Shown here: in pieces, positions 10,947 through 21,246 of the stretch
Layout: the number at the start of each line of letters is the position of its first letter
Numbering within the stretch: the stretch's first letter is position 1
Notes under the pieces: generated by a model
Told to the model about the DNA's origin: nothing
Database searches by the model: none
The model's input: only the letters and a program-made list of their open reading frames with translations
From: Adineta vaga
Lineage: Eukaryota; Rotifera
Direction of reading: 5' to 3'
Length of the DNA stretch: 64,000 bases
Assembly: GCA_021613535.1 (NCBI GenBank)
Contig: CP075494.1
Location: 2,418,001 to 2,482,000 of the forward strand
Position numbers and translations under genes: made by a program

Positions 10947-12035
10947 TTAAGCAGGAATTTTCTTTCTGGTATGTTCATTAGCATATGCGACTCGTTCTTG
11001 ATATCCGTGACGTTTCACCTGTGTCATCGTACGTGTTACACGTGTATTGTGTACTTTTGAAGGATAGAGTGATGATCTAAAAGACATAAGTTATATTCAA
11101 CTAATTTATCAATAAAGGAAAAATTTACTTGAAAGTAAATGTTCTAGTGATTTGCCGTTTTTGACGTTGTTCTTCATCAGAATCGTCGGATGGAGCAATG
11201 TGAAGTGCATTTCTGAAATTTCCAAAATTCACATAGTCTGATTTGAGACAATTATTGATGATAAAAATTTTACTTTTTGGAGAGTTCTACTCTCGTTGTT
11301 TTCTCCCGGTATAAGTCTTGATCCGACTGCATGTGATGAACGTAATGCTCATCGTCGAAAAGGAGATCGTTGAAAGTTGAGATTGCCGAAACTTGTCCTG
11401 AGACAAAAATCACCGAAAAAATAAAAGTGTCTCCAATATGTACATCGTCTATTTGACTTTTGATGAGGCGCATACTTACCCTTATAATTACTGACGACAG
11501 TAACAAATTTATCCACATCGATTTTTTCTGTTGAGATACGAATATCTGGATGATTGTTTTGTTCTTGTTCTTTTCTTTTAATTTCGTGTAATTGTTGTTT
11601 CATTGATTGCAATTGTCTATGTGCAATATTGCCTGAACTCAATAATTTTTCTAACTTTCGACGTATTCTACTGAGAGAATCGAGATTTTGTCTGTTTTGT
11701 TCTATGGCATCCTTTTTATGTTTTTCCAAACTAACTGTAATCTGTTGTAATGCTCGATCATAAACATCGTCAATATGACGGACACAGTCGCTACGCCACT
11801 GATTAAGTTCATGACGTGCATCTGATAAGCAATTGAGAGTAAAGATCGCTTGATCCATGTCACATCGTTGAAGTCGGCTACATGTTATGTTCACATGCTT
11901 AATCATTGGTAAAAGTTGTTCTTGTAACCACTCTTTATGCTCCATAAAATGATGATGACATAACTCTTCTGAGCAATGGGCACAAAATCCTTCTGCTCGA
12001 TTTTTACAGGACTGTATCCAACATTGTTTCGCCAT
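10947..12035 (-). CDS. B-box-type zinc finger / coiled-coil protein (four exons, 297 aa)
   Basis: Exons (minus): 12035-11480, 11397-11274, 11212-11129, 11076-10947. All junctions are GT-AG and phases agree (1, 2, 2), giving 297 residues. The start MAKQCWIQSC leads into a Cys/His cluster (C5, C10, C18, C21, C26, H27-29, H33) that fits a B-box-like zinc site. A long helical region about 60-170 (SLEKHKKDAIEQNRQNLDSL and following) should form a coiled coil, as in TRIM-like proteins without a RING. Exons 2-4 are acidic then basic (APSDDSDEEQRQKRQITR) and end KKIPA. The frame extends upstream to 12122, but the extension lacks conservation-like features and the MAKQ start places the zinc site at the N-terminus. 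Role probably protein-protein scaffolding; ligase activity is not indicated. Confidence 0.75.
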
Positions 12036-14205
12036 TGAGTATATATAATGCAACGTTCGCTTTTCTCCTAGTAACGATGTAACGTAACAAAATGAGACAA
12101 AGACGAAAAGTAATGAAATCAAAACGTTAATGCACGTGTCAAAGACAATGGTTGCTTGTTTTCCTTTTTTTGCAGTTCACAGAACGAACAAACAAGTAAA
12201 CAGGCATGTTCTGCTTTGTTAAGAAATCGATACTGCATAGTGATGTTGTACAGTTCTTTTCAATCATATAGGTTTGACTCTGTTGATTTGAAATTATTCT
12301 TCTCATTCAGCGTTTCTACTTATCTCTCATGTTGTTATTCAATATAAATTTCTGCATTAACAGTATCAAATACTTGTTTTTTTTATAAAAAAATGTTCTC
12401 AGCTACAATGACAAAGATAACTCGCAGAACCATAAGAGTCTTTGTTACAATGATATTGAATCACTGTTGAACAAGAACAAAAGAGAATCTTGGTCGAGAA
12501 CGTTTTGGTTCAATTGAATTATTAAATAATACAATACGTAATAGAAGTTATTGATTTCTAATCTGTCATAATATGGTATTTCAAATAGTGTTCTGTATTC
12601 AGAAGTGAAATTGTATTAATATTCATCTCATAATCTTTCATCTGACGAAGAAATCAAAACATATTTTATTTTCTTCTTGAAACAATATGTAAAATAAATT
12701 TTTTGATTTAATGATTTTTATTTCTCATATCTTTTTGTATTTCAATTTCTTTAACTCTCAATAAATATAAAGTCATATTAAAATAATAATTGAAAGTATC
12801 GATGATCTTCGGTAATATCTATACTCAATCTTGACATAATTTATATGAAATATTGACATCGAGAAAAGAAAAGTCAGATTAGTTGGCTATATTTATAAAA
12901 TAGACGATCATATAAATAAATTCAATAGAAAGATATCGAATCTATTCTTCTTTAACAAATATTCTTCTAGAAATAATTTCATTTCGAAGTAAAAAATAAA
13001 TAATTATTCCATTATTTATTCCAAAACTGCGGGATATGTGACACCAGTCTAGTGATGGAATAAGAAGAACAAGAGAAACACTTCTATATTTATTTTCTCT
13101 TTTTTTTTGTTGAATTTTTTTACATTTATTTCTGATTGGTTCATTGCTCTTTCTTATCTAAATATCATAAACTATGAACTAACATCTCTTGAATTTCTAT
13201 CATTTAAGTGACACTGTTTTTCAGAGAAACATTCAATGTCGAATTAAAACATATGTACATAACTAAAGTAAACTTTTTCTTTTCTTAAAAAACCTATATG
13301 GTTGTTACCATCTCGTTTTGAAAGATTCTAATAATTTTTTTTCCGATAATTCTAAAATTAAAAATGAATATCGAGAATAAATGGCAGTTTATCTAACAAA
13401 ATAGATTAAAGTAACCGTTAAAACAGAAGAAAATAAAATGTTTTTATCAGAACTGATATTCCATGTATAAATTGAGTTCCGTCAAAAAACAGAAAGAACA
13501 GATGCAGTTAGATACTGAAAATTATGAAGAAGAAACAATAGATAATGAGTAGAACATATTTAACTAACAAAAGCTTGTTAATATTTGGATGTAAAATGAG
13601 CATAAACATATTTTTATTGTATTTTATTAGAATAAAAATGTTTTTCAATGATTAATGACGTGAAAAGTAGTGATCTGATCTGATGTATTATTTCTTTTTA
13701 TTATTTATTTCGAAATTTATATGAGAAAGTGACGCTTCGCAAAATAATATTAATTAAACTCCAATTTAAAAAAAAACAATTTTCTGCATTTTAGTCATAT
13801 ATTTTGAATTCATGTTCTTTCATAGATTCCATTATATGACAGATTATACTCCAAGAAGTATTCAAGTAGGATGTATTGACTTGTGAAGAGTCGCCATTAC
13901 GTAAAAACTAGTTCAAATAGAAAAAATGGAGAGTTGAACAGAAATTCGATGTTTGTAAGTGCAAAACTAGGAGACTTAATGAATCTTATCCATTAGCAAC
14001 GATACTTCTGGTCCTAAACGGGTGTTGTAGCAAGAGATAAAATCTCTTACTGGGCGTTGGTATGTGTGTCGAATAATTATCCACACCCACACCCTCAAAA
14101 TATATTTTGTTGAATTCTCTTATTCTTACCTACCTGCACCTTTAAATAGACTCTCACTCATACACTCAACTTAAGATAGTCTTCATTCTCATTGTAGAAA
14201 CAACG
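12036..14205. other. 2.2-kb AT-rich gap without a gene
   Basis: Very AT-rich; only short spurious frames. It presumably contains the promoters of the B-box gene (-) and the two-TM array (+). The only distinct element is the telomere-like motif at 14052-14096, about 110 bp before the ATG at 14206, followed by a TTTAAATA stretch near 14140 that could act as a TATA-like element. Confidence 0.45.
14052..14096. promoter_or_regulatory. Telomere-like G-rich/C-rich motif upstream of two-TM array
   Basis: GGGCGTTGGTATGTGTGTC, an AT spacer with GAATAATTA, then CCACACCCACACCCTC. The end of the motif is 110 bp upstream of the ATG at 14206. A promoter role is inferred only from position. Confidence 0.4.
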
Positions 14206-15540
14206 ATGCAATCCCTCACTGCTGCTGCTGATCGAATCCAGACATATTTTGCAGAATTGAACCTTTTTGAAGATGAGAGAACTCGTTTTGATCAATTTTA
14301 TTTACGAACTGCAATTATTTCCAGTCGAGTCTATATTGCTCTTCTCACACTCGCCGTTATCATTGTTATCGTATTCACTTCATTGGATACTCAATCAGAA
14401 GTTATCACCATTCGAAATCCATCTCAAGCATATTATCAAGCATTAATCAACAACAATTCAACCCAACTATCATGCCCATGCAGTCACATTACTATTCCAT
14501 ATGGTAACTTTAGTTCAACGACGGTCAACTATCATCCTGTATGTTCAAGCGTATTCGTCTCTGATGATTGGATCAATCATCTTTTCAGTTCTGACATTGG
14601 AAAGTTATATCAAGCTGATTTTCGTGTATTGGCTAGTAGTTATTTTCAACTACTTGCTGCATTATGTTCCCATGCCAACAGATCAGTTTATGATGCACTC
14701 GCTGATTTTGACTCAAAAACACTTCTCACTCCGGATGTTCTTTCACAGGACTTCTTCGATAATCACACTCAAGCGAAAAGTAAATTTCTGAAATTATCAA
14801 CAGAAAATGATCTTCTTCAACTGCTTGAACTAATACGCACCACTACCCATGCAAATGCACTACAAACAGCAATACAGACATCTACAATAATGAATATAAT
14901 AGGCAGCACCATCATTAGTGTAGATATCATTTTTCATCTTAATCTTACATTGCAATGTAGGTGCTCTTCAACACGTAACTGCTCTCTACCATCTGGTTTC
15001 TTTGATCTTCACAGGATAAAAACCAGACCTTTTTTCTTTTGGCAGCTACTGCCTATAGCCTATGTACCTGGATTTGTTGTCGGATGCTCCGCAGTCGAGT
15101 CCCTATTGCAGTCAACACTCGCGTGCTTGTTTGATTGGCCATGTCTCAAAACTATACACACATTTATTCCTTCTAGCAACATTACCGGTGTCTCTCCTCT
15201 TGACATGAATCAAACCCGATTCGCTCCGAACACATCCATTAAAACAATTATCGATAGTTTATTTATCGAAAATTGGACAACAGAACAATCATTTTCCAGT
15301 TATTATGAACAATGTGCTCCTATTCTGTGTTCTTACACATCAGTACAACACAATAATGTATTATATATAATAACCAAACTTTTGGGTTTATATGGTGGAC
15401 TGAGTGCCGCTCTTCGTCTGTGTATTCCACTTCTTATTGGAGGGTGGCGCAAAAGAAAACTCATCGCTGTGGCAGGGCCCCGTCTCAGTAAGTATCAGAA
15501 TCTTAAGAGTTCCCATCTTGTACTTCCAGAATATGCTTGA
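14206..15540 (+). CDS. Two-TM Cys-rich membrane protein, unit 1 of tandem array
   Basis: Read without splicing this is 444 aa. Layout: short cytoplasmic N-terminus ending in the shared signature AELNLF; TM1 about 44-64 (VYIALLTLAVIIVIVFTSL); a large Cys- and Asn-X-Ser/Thr-rich ectodomain starting CPCSHITIPYGNF and YHPVCSSVF; a late conserved segment VVGCSAVESLLQSTLACLFD; then CAPILCSYT just before TM2 (YIITKLLGLYGGLSAALRL) and a basic tail. The topology (two TMs, Cys-rich loop, Gly-rich TM2) recalls DEG/ENaC/ASIC subunits, but I see no diagnostic DEG motif, so that is analogy only. A GT donor at 15488 (phase 1) precedes the stop and splices in frame onto unit 2 at 15661, so this may be exon 1 of a three-unit protein. 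Intact. Confidence 0.75.
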   Translation: MQSLTAAADRIQTYFAELNLFEDERTRFDQFYLRTAIISSRVYIALLTLAVIIVIVFTSLDTQSEVITIRNPSQAYYQALINNNSTQLSCPCSHITIPYGNFSSTTVNYHPVCSSVFVSDDWINHLFSSDIGKLYQADFRVLASSYFQLLAALCSHANRSVYDALADFDSKTLLTPDVLSQDFFDNHTQAKSKFLKLSTENDLLQLLELIRTTTHANALQTAIQTSTIMNIIGSTIISVDIIFHLNLTLQCRCSSTRNCSLPSGFFDLHRIKTRPFFFWQLLPIAYVPGFVVGCSAVESLLQSTLACLFDWPCLKTIHTFIPSSNITGVSPLDMNQTRFAPNTSIKTIIDSLFIENWTTEQSFSSYYEQCAPILCSYTSVQHNNVLYIITKLLGLYGGLSAALRLCIPLLIGGWRKRKLIAVAGPRLSKYQNLKSSHLVLPEYA

Positions 15541-15671
15541 CTTCTCATTGGCAAACTCTATTTCATTCTTTCTTCATTCAGAATACTGTTTATAAGTTGT
15601 TTGATAGAAATAACACTTGTTTTGTTTTTAGAATTGTACTAATATAGTTTTGTCTTTCAGTTGTTTCTCGT

Positions 15672-17027
15672 ATGCGACGTGTTCAAGCAGTATGGCAATC
15701 GATACGAATCAAGGTAATAGAATTGAATCTCTTCAAGACTCGAACGATGTATACTGATCCTTTCGAACGTATTACTTTAAGAATTTCGACTTGGATCTAT
15801 CTTGTTCTTTTGTGCTTATCAATGATTATTATTATTCTTTTTACTTGGTTAAGTGTTCGAATACACCATGGGACTGTTGAGTATCCGTCAATAGCTACCT
15901 TCGAATGGTTACAAGAAAAGTATACAAGATCATTTCAATGTCCATGCAGTCAAATTGCTATTCCGCATTATTTGTTCATATCACTTTCTCCTCAATTTCA
16001 TCCGGTGTGTACAAGCGATTTTTTATCCGATCTGTGGTTTCAGTCCATTTCATCTGCGGGTTGGTTTCAATACATAGACAAAGTTGAAGACATCTTTATC
16101 AGTGGACATAAATACTTCAGGACTCTGTCAAGTTTGTGTGAGCTTATGAAAACAACTGTGTCAGACGCATCCTCTACTTTCAATCAGTCATCGTTAACCA
16201 CCGATCAGAGCTTATCCAATGTCGAATTCACGGCTCGCGCACGACAAGCATTCAATCAATTCATATTGAACACTGTGGCCGAAGTGAAACATAGTATTGC
16301 ATTAATTCGGTCTCAAATATCGACTATGTATACAACGGGACAGAGTGACGCCTTTTGGAAATTGTCTCCTTGGCGTAATAGTTCATATTCAATGTATTTT
16401 CAGGCAGCACCAAAACAATTCGGCAACTGTTCATGTGGCCTTAATGACGAATGTAAAATGTCAATGATCTTGTACAACTATACTAATTATTTGGATGTCG
16501 ATCCACTCAGGCCGATATTTGAAATTTCTAATATGTTTGTGAGTTGCTTTCCAATGCAATCGGTTCTTCAATCGTCATTGGAATGCATGTTTGACCAAAT
16601 ATGTTTGGGGCTTGTGTTAAAACAAATGAAGAATGTTAGTGAGGTAGCGCGTCAATTAAACATATCCATATTACAATGGAATTCGACACGGTTTTCTCCT
16701 AAGACACTTATTGAAGAAATGATTAATGAAATGATGATTGAGACATGGAATGAAAACATTAACTATAGTAAATATTATAAAAACTGTGCGCCCAAACTTT
16801 GTTCCTACTTTTATACATCACGAAGCGATGCAGTTTATGTATTTATTATAATGATCAGTTTGTTTGGTGGACTTTCAGATGTTCTGAGAATTACCGTTCC
16901 ACTTATCATTAACTGGATTCGAAAAAAGATGCGTGCAAGAGGTCAAATAGATAATACGTCACGTAAGTCAGCTTTAAATAAAACAGGTAGAATTTGTGAT
17001 CTTGAGGGTGGATGTGAGTGTGGGTAA
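15672..17027 (+). CDS. Two-TM Cys-rich membrane protein, unit 2 of tandem array
   Basis: Paralog of the unit before it: IELNLF before TM1 (IYLVLLCLSMIIIILFTWL), CPCSQIAIPHYLF and FHPVCTSDF at the start of the ectodomain, a CSCGLNDEC cluster, LQSSLECMFDQICL, then CAPKLCSYF and TM2 with MISLFGGLSDVLRITVPLI. A splice acceptor TCTTTCAG ends at 15660; joining there to the previous unit (phase 1) reads IVSR directly into MRRVQ. A GTAAGT donor at 16963 (phase 1) fits the acceptor at 17195 of the next unit. If not spliced, the frame reads through to 17027 and its last residues (EGGCECG) are encoded by the telomere-like G-rich repeat, an unlikely natural tail. That favours splicing, or a separate end created by the repeat. 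Confidence 0.72.
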   Translation: MRRVQAVWQSIRIKVIELNLFKTRTMYTDPFERITLRISTWIYLVLLCLSMIIIILFTWLSVRIHHGTVEYPSIATFEWLQEKYTRSFQCPCSQIAIPHYLFISLSPQFHPVCTSDFLSDLWFQSISSAGWFQYIDKVEDIFISGHKYFRTLSSLCELMKTTVSDASSTFNQSSLTTDQSLSNVEFTARARQAFNQFILNTVAEVKHSIALIRSQISTMYTTGQSDAFWKLSPWRNSSYSMYFQAAPKQFGNCSCGLNDECKMSMILYNYTNYLDVDPLRPIFEISNMFVSCFPMQSVLQSSLECMFDQICLGLVLKQMKNVSEVARQLNISILQWNSTRFSPKTLIEEMINEMMIETWNENINYSKYYKNCAPKLCSYFYTSRSDAVYVFIIMISLFGGLSDVLRITVPLIINWIRKKMRARGQIDNTSRKSALNKTGRICDLEGGCECG

Positions 17028-17067
17028 ATATGAATACAAGAGAACCTCATCCTCACATATACCCTCT
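17001..17067. promoter_or_regulatory. Telomere-like palindromic motif between units 2 and 3
   Basis: CTTGAGGGTGGATGTGAGTG then TGGGTAAATATGAATACAAGA then a C-rich arm ending in ACCCTCTC. The spacer shares GAATACAAGA with the site at 33066-33105. It lies in the putative intron 2 of the array, about 100 bp upstream of an in-frame ATG (17168) of unit 3, the same distance as the motif in front of unit 1. Confidence 0.5.
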
Positions 17068-17167
17068 CTCTTCAAATGAATCGCATTGTTCTTATAATAA
17101 AAGAGAATATCTGATATATTGACAGTCAAAGTATTTAAGAATAATATTGCTTGATGTGACAGGAAAT

Positions 17168-18472
17168 ATGAAAAATTGCGTATTATTCATTCCAGGTGCT
17201 TTCACACTCCGTGATCGTTTACATGGTCTCTGGCAATTGATTAAGGAGAAAGCAGTTGAGTTGAATTTGTTTGAGAGCGAAATATCATGGAATGATCCTC
17301 ATCGTCATCGTAAAGAAATTATTTCAACTCGCATCTATCTTTTTCTCCTTGTATTTTCTGTCATAATTCTTGTTGTTTATACTGGAATCTCCGTACAAAT
17401 ACAAACTTTCATAGTGGAATCTCCATCACAATCGATTTTCGAACAACTTATATCTAATCCAAAATATTCGTCTTCATTGGATTGTCCCTGTCAGAACATT
17501 TCTGTTTCATACGACTCATTCATATCCATCTCTCTACGCTATCATCAACTTTGTTCAAGTGATTTTGTTGTTAACAACTCTTTATGGATTAAACTCGTTT
17601 ATTCTGGATCAGACCTGATCGACCATGATTATGATGATTATCGTTTTTTTATCATCCCTCATTTTCGATTGCTTTTCTTCTTATGTACTCTAGCTAACGA
17701 CACATTTACTAATGCTTTATCAATTTTCCGTTCGAATACATACATCAGTAAACGAGCAGAATCGCGTCAAGTCGTTAACACTCAAATGCGAGCTATTCTC
17801 GATCAATTTCGATTATCGATACCACGAACATTTATGCGTAGACTCGACTTCATTCGACAGATGGCTCAAGGCAATGGATTACTTTCTCGAATTTCCTCTA
17901 ACTGGTATATAACACCATTGCAAATTGATGCTTTCGGAACGATGGCACCCAGATCATATAGGACCAAGGATTGTTCATGTGGTACAAGTGCTTTATGCAC
18001 ATCTTCGGCAACCATTGATAAATGGATTATACCTGGCTTTCTTGTCGGATGTTATCCACTCGAATCGCTTCTTCAATCGACTCTTGAATGTCTTTACAAT
18101 CTCACATGCATCAATAGACTAAAAAACATCACGAAATTTTCGAATATGACTTTCCGTCCTCTGAATTCCACCCTCTCATCTCTCAATGTTACTGTTCAAT
18201 CTCTTGTTGATGTACTCATGATTGATCAATGGGAATCAAATATCATCTATGAAAATTACTATACGATATGTGCAACTCTCTCATGTACTTATGTAACCAC
18301 TGAGCAGGTCAATACAATATATATAGTCACTACTATTATTGGTCTCTTTGGAGGATTGATTATTGCACTCAAAGTTATCGTTCCAATTCTTGTGACAATA
18401 ATGCAATATCTGAGCATGCGTCGTCGACGGCGAATTGAGCCAGTAATCACTGTGATTCTCGATGCTGAATGA
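17168..18472 (+). CDS. Two-TM Cys-rich membrane protein, unit 3 of tandem array
   Basis: Third paralog: VELNLFESE, TM1 IYLFLLVFSVIILVVYTGI, CPCQNISVSYDSF, YHQLCSSDF, CSCGTSALC, VGCYPLESLLQSTLECLYN, then CATLSCTY and TM2 TIIGLFGGLIIALKVIVPIL with a basic tail RRRRRIEPV. It can start at the ATG 17168 (MKNCVLFIPGAFTLRDR) or be entered by splicing at 17196 (phase 1) from unit 2. Under full splicing, join(14206..15487,15661..16962,17196..18472) is exactly in frame, 1286 aa, three two-TM units in one chain. The choice between one fused gene and three genes cannot be made from DNA alone. Intact. Plasma-membrane location inferred. Confidence 0.75.
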   Translation: MKNCVLFIPGAFTLRDRLHGLWQLIKEKAVELNLFESEISWNDPHRHRKEIISTRIYLFLLVFSVIILVVYTGISVQIQTFIVESPSQSIFEQLISNPKYSSSLDCPCQNISVSYDSFISISLRYHQLCSSDFVVNNSLWIKLVYSGSDLIDHDYDDYRFFIIPHFRLLFFLCTLANDTFTNALSIFRSNTYISKRAESRQVVNTQMRAILDQFRLSIPRTFMRRLDFIRQMAQGNGLLSRISSNWYITPLQIDAFGTMAPRSYRTKDCSCGTSALCTSSATIDKWIIPGFLVGCYPLESLLQSTLECLYNLTCINRLKNITKFSNMTFRPLNSTLSSLNVTVQSLVDVLMIDQWESNIIYENYYTICATLSCTYVTTEQVNTIYIVTTIIGLFGGLIIALKVIVPILVTIMQYLSMRRRRRIEPVITVILDAE

Positions 18473-19301
18473 ATACTCTCTTAATTTAGTTCGTTATAAT
18501 TATATTAATATATCTATTATGTAAATTGAGCTAGAAAAAACAAATATGAATCATAGGTAGAAGAACGATGTCAAAAATAAGAAAAGAATAATTTATTTAT
18601 TTCGCTTACTCCTGATAATGTTTTGATATTGTCGCTTTACTTTGTAATTTTATTTTTTGTCTGTTTAACATCTTTCTTTCATTCAATATATTGCTGCATT
18701 AGTTTGCTGTATAGTCGCATCTCCTCAGTAAAAGATCCAGTATAAGTTTGACAAGGACAAATAAAGCTTATAGTCGATGATACACGAGACAGAAAATAAT
18801 CGTATGATCGACGAAAAATACATCTAGTATTATGGGATATTATATAATATTATTTTTATACACGTCAAAGTTACCTAGGTAGTGGTATATTTTTCGTCTC
18901 GACAAGGGATTTCTTTGTTGACTGCTTGAATTTATTTCAATTCTCTGACTATCTTTGAACATTTTTATTTTCTTTCATGATATTGATACAAGCCAAATCA
19001 CCATGTGTGAGCTCTCTATATCACAAACAAATCCTTCACCATGAAAAAAGGAGAGTCAACGAGAATAGCGTGGTTTATTTGACTTGAGGAGAAAATGTGT
19101 CTGAATGTATCCTCTCAGAACAAGAAAAATAGAAGCAGAAAGAATATTATTGCAGATAACATTCTCTCAAGTAAACAGAACGAAAAGAAGAGTAGTGATA
19201 ATATACTATCGCTAACACAAACACGCTTGCCATCGTTCCTTTTACAATATAAACAAATTGAATTTAAGGCCGTGTCATCTTGAAATTCTCCTTGTTTTGA
19301 T
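18473..19301. other. Intergenic between convergent genes, nothing seen
   Basis: AT-rich 3'-3' spacer between the two-TM array and the PAN-domain gene. No supported ORF or RNA; a frame at 19095-19283 (+) has no protein-like features. Confidence 0.45.
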
Positions 19302-20051
19302 CTATGAACCACGAGGACAGTATTCAAAGTCATATACACCCCGAGATTTATAAAAGCCGCTTCTAGGAAGAAAAGAATTTCCTGCAACCAAAGATAATTG
19401 AAAAAAAAACGTTTCTAAAATTTAACTCATTACCCAAAACACCAGATTCTGCGAAATTATCTTTACGACGCATATTAAAGTTAAATCCTGTTTTTAAATA
19501 ACATTTCGTTACTGGTTGAATCCCATGTGTAAGACTGACATTCCCTGTTCATAAAGCATAGATTAAAACAGCCTGATTGAGTAGATGATTTAAGAATGCT
19601 TGATAAACTACTAATAAGATTTGCACTTAGATCTACGTTTGGTTTCAGAGTAAAACCAGGACTCACTTCTGAATCTTCATCTTTAGCTGTTAGTGTTTAA
19701 GATCTATATCCCAAAAAATCACCTTTGTTCACAGTATACTGCGTAATTACTGATGATAACTGCAGAATAGCAGGCGCAAGCCCTTTGGCTAGTGCTTCGC
19801 TTATTAAAGAAAATGCACTGAGAATGTCTACCGTTGCATCTGCTATATAGAATGGAAAGCCAGCATTGACTATTGTTGGGATTACTATGGTATGGAGTAC
19901 TATCGTCGATAACCCAATTGATAAACCACCAATCAGCGCCATTACATTCAAATCCATGTCTATTCTTAATCCTTGCTTTTGCAGTACGCTTTGTGCAACC
20001 AGCAATGATTGAAAATATTAATAAAAGACAGAGAAAACGGAAGGTTTTCAT
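19302..20051 (-). pseudogene. Secreted PAN/Apple-domain protein, two frameshifts
   Basis: Exons (minus): 20051-19723, 19686-19434, 19381-19302. The start MKTFRFLCLLLIFSIIAG is a signal peptide, but the following part is in another frame (LLVAQSVLQKQGLRID and on), so one base is lost or gained near 19995-20005. The hydrophobic middle ends at a 36-bp intron (GTGATT...CTAACAG) that removes a stop. Exon 2 carries a PAN-like core CFNLCFMNRECQSYTWDSTS; a second frameshift after it (extra G near 19510) leads into KCYLKTGFNFNMRRKDN. Exon 3 finishes SGFYKSRGVYDFEYCPRGS and TAG. PAN domains bind protein or carbohydrate. The splice sites are well formed, so decay is recent or these are base-call errors. 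Second candidate identity: generic secreted lectin-like protein. Confidence 0.55.
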
Positions 20052-21246
20052 TGGTTGATGAATCTGAAATATGCATTTTATATTGAAGTGAAGAAAAATT
20101 CATTTCATAAAACACTCTCAACTCATGTTGTAATTCAAACGGTGAATATAAAGACAAACTAGATATTAATATCTTTGATAAAACATCCACTATCACTTCT
20201 ATTTGTTTCGACAACTGTACCGAGAAAAGAGTGATCGATTCTTTTTCTGAATATTAATCCGAATCAAACGTTTCGAATGTTTTATCATTTTACAGAATGT
20301 AACGAAAAATTATTGTTATCAGGACAATATTCTCGCTATAGACATTATGTAATGAAAAGTATATCTTTAGAATAGTTAACAATTTACAAACACTTACATT
20401 TACTCACTGTGTTAGATAAAATCTTGTGTATTGTTCACCAAAATGGTTCTAATGTTCTCACGTTATTGTATACATATATATATACACCATTAATATCAAT
20501 TTTCTTGTTTATCTGCAATTTTTTCATACGACCCCGCACTTTCCGTGAAATATCTATTTACCAATTCTTAATTACATGCATTTTTTTTCATGTACACCGT
20601 GTCCGGAAAACTATCAACCAAAAAATCATTTTAAATATCTTCTTCATATATTGATCAGATGAGTTGACATTTTTACGTATGATAAAAGTATTTCTAGAAT
20701 GTATATTCTAAAAGAAATCCTTTTGCTACATGCGAAAAGATAGAATTTTTCTATTGATATCTAACAAAAGATTTCTTTCTGGATATAAACTTTGAATATG
20801 ATTCTAGTATTGCTTACATTTCAGCATATTTGATCGACATATGAAGACGATATTCAAATGTTTTATTATGTTCAATGATTTTTCAAACACGCTGTATAAA
20901 CCTTATTATTGTCATTTAAAACATGTGAATACTCTTTGGTTGGTCATTTGATTTCTTGTAAAACTCTTCCTTTTTGAAAATTTATACTATGTTTTCTACT
21001 TTGAAAAATGATTACGTAATTAATTATTATACGAATAAAACATTATTGATCAATTCAATCGGAAATCTGGATATTCTTTAGAAGTAAAATTAAATTATTT
21101 ATTAACAAAATGAACAATTTTCCAGAATTTTTAAACTTGTAAAAGGAATGGAATGATTTAATCAAGAAAATGTTTGTCAAACAAGTCATAAAATCTAATG
21201 AATCAAATATTGCATTGATCGATGACTTTGAATGATTATATATTAA
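20052..21246. other. Intergenic between divergent genes, nothing seen
   Basis: Extremely AT-rich 5'-5' spacer between the PAN-domain gene (-) and the LDLa/7TM gene (+). Contains a short (TA)n tract near 20475. No supported ORF. Confidence 0.45.

Noticed and set aside
14206-18472. Firm naming of the two-TM units as DEG/ENaC channels
   Set aside because: Only topology and a Gly-rich TM2 agree; no conserved DEG selectivity or post-TM1 motif is visible.
19095-19387. Frames on both strands before the PAN-domain gene
   Set aside because: The minus frame overlaps the third PAN-gene exon out of frame; the plus frame is its shadow.
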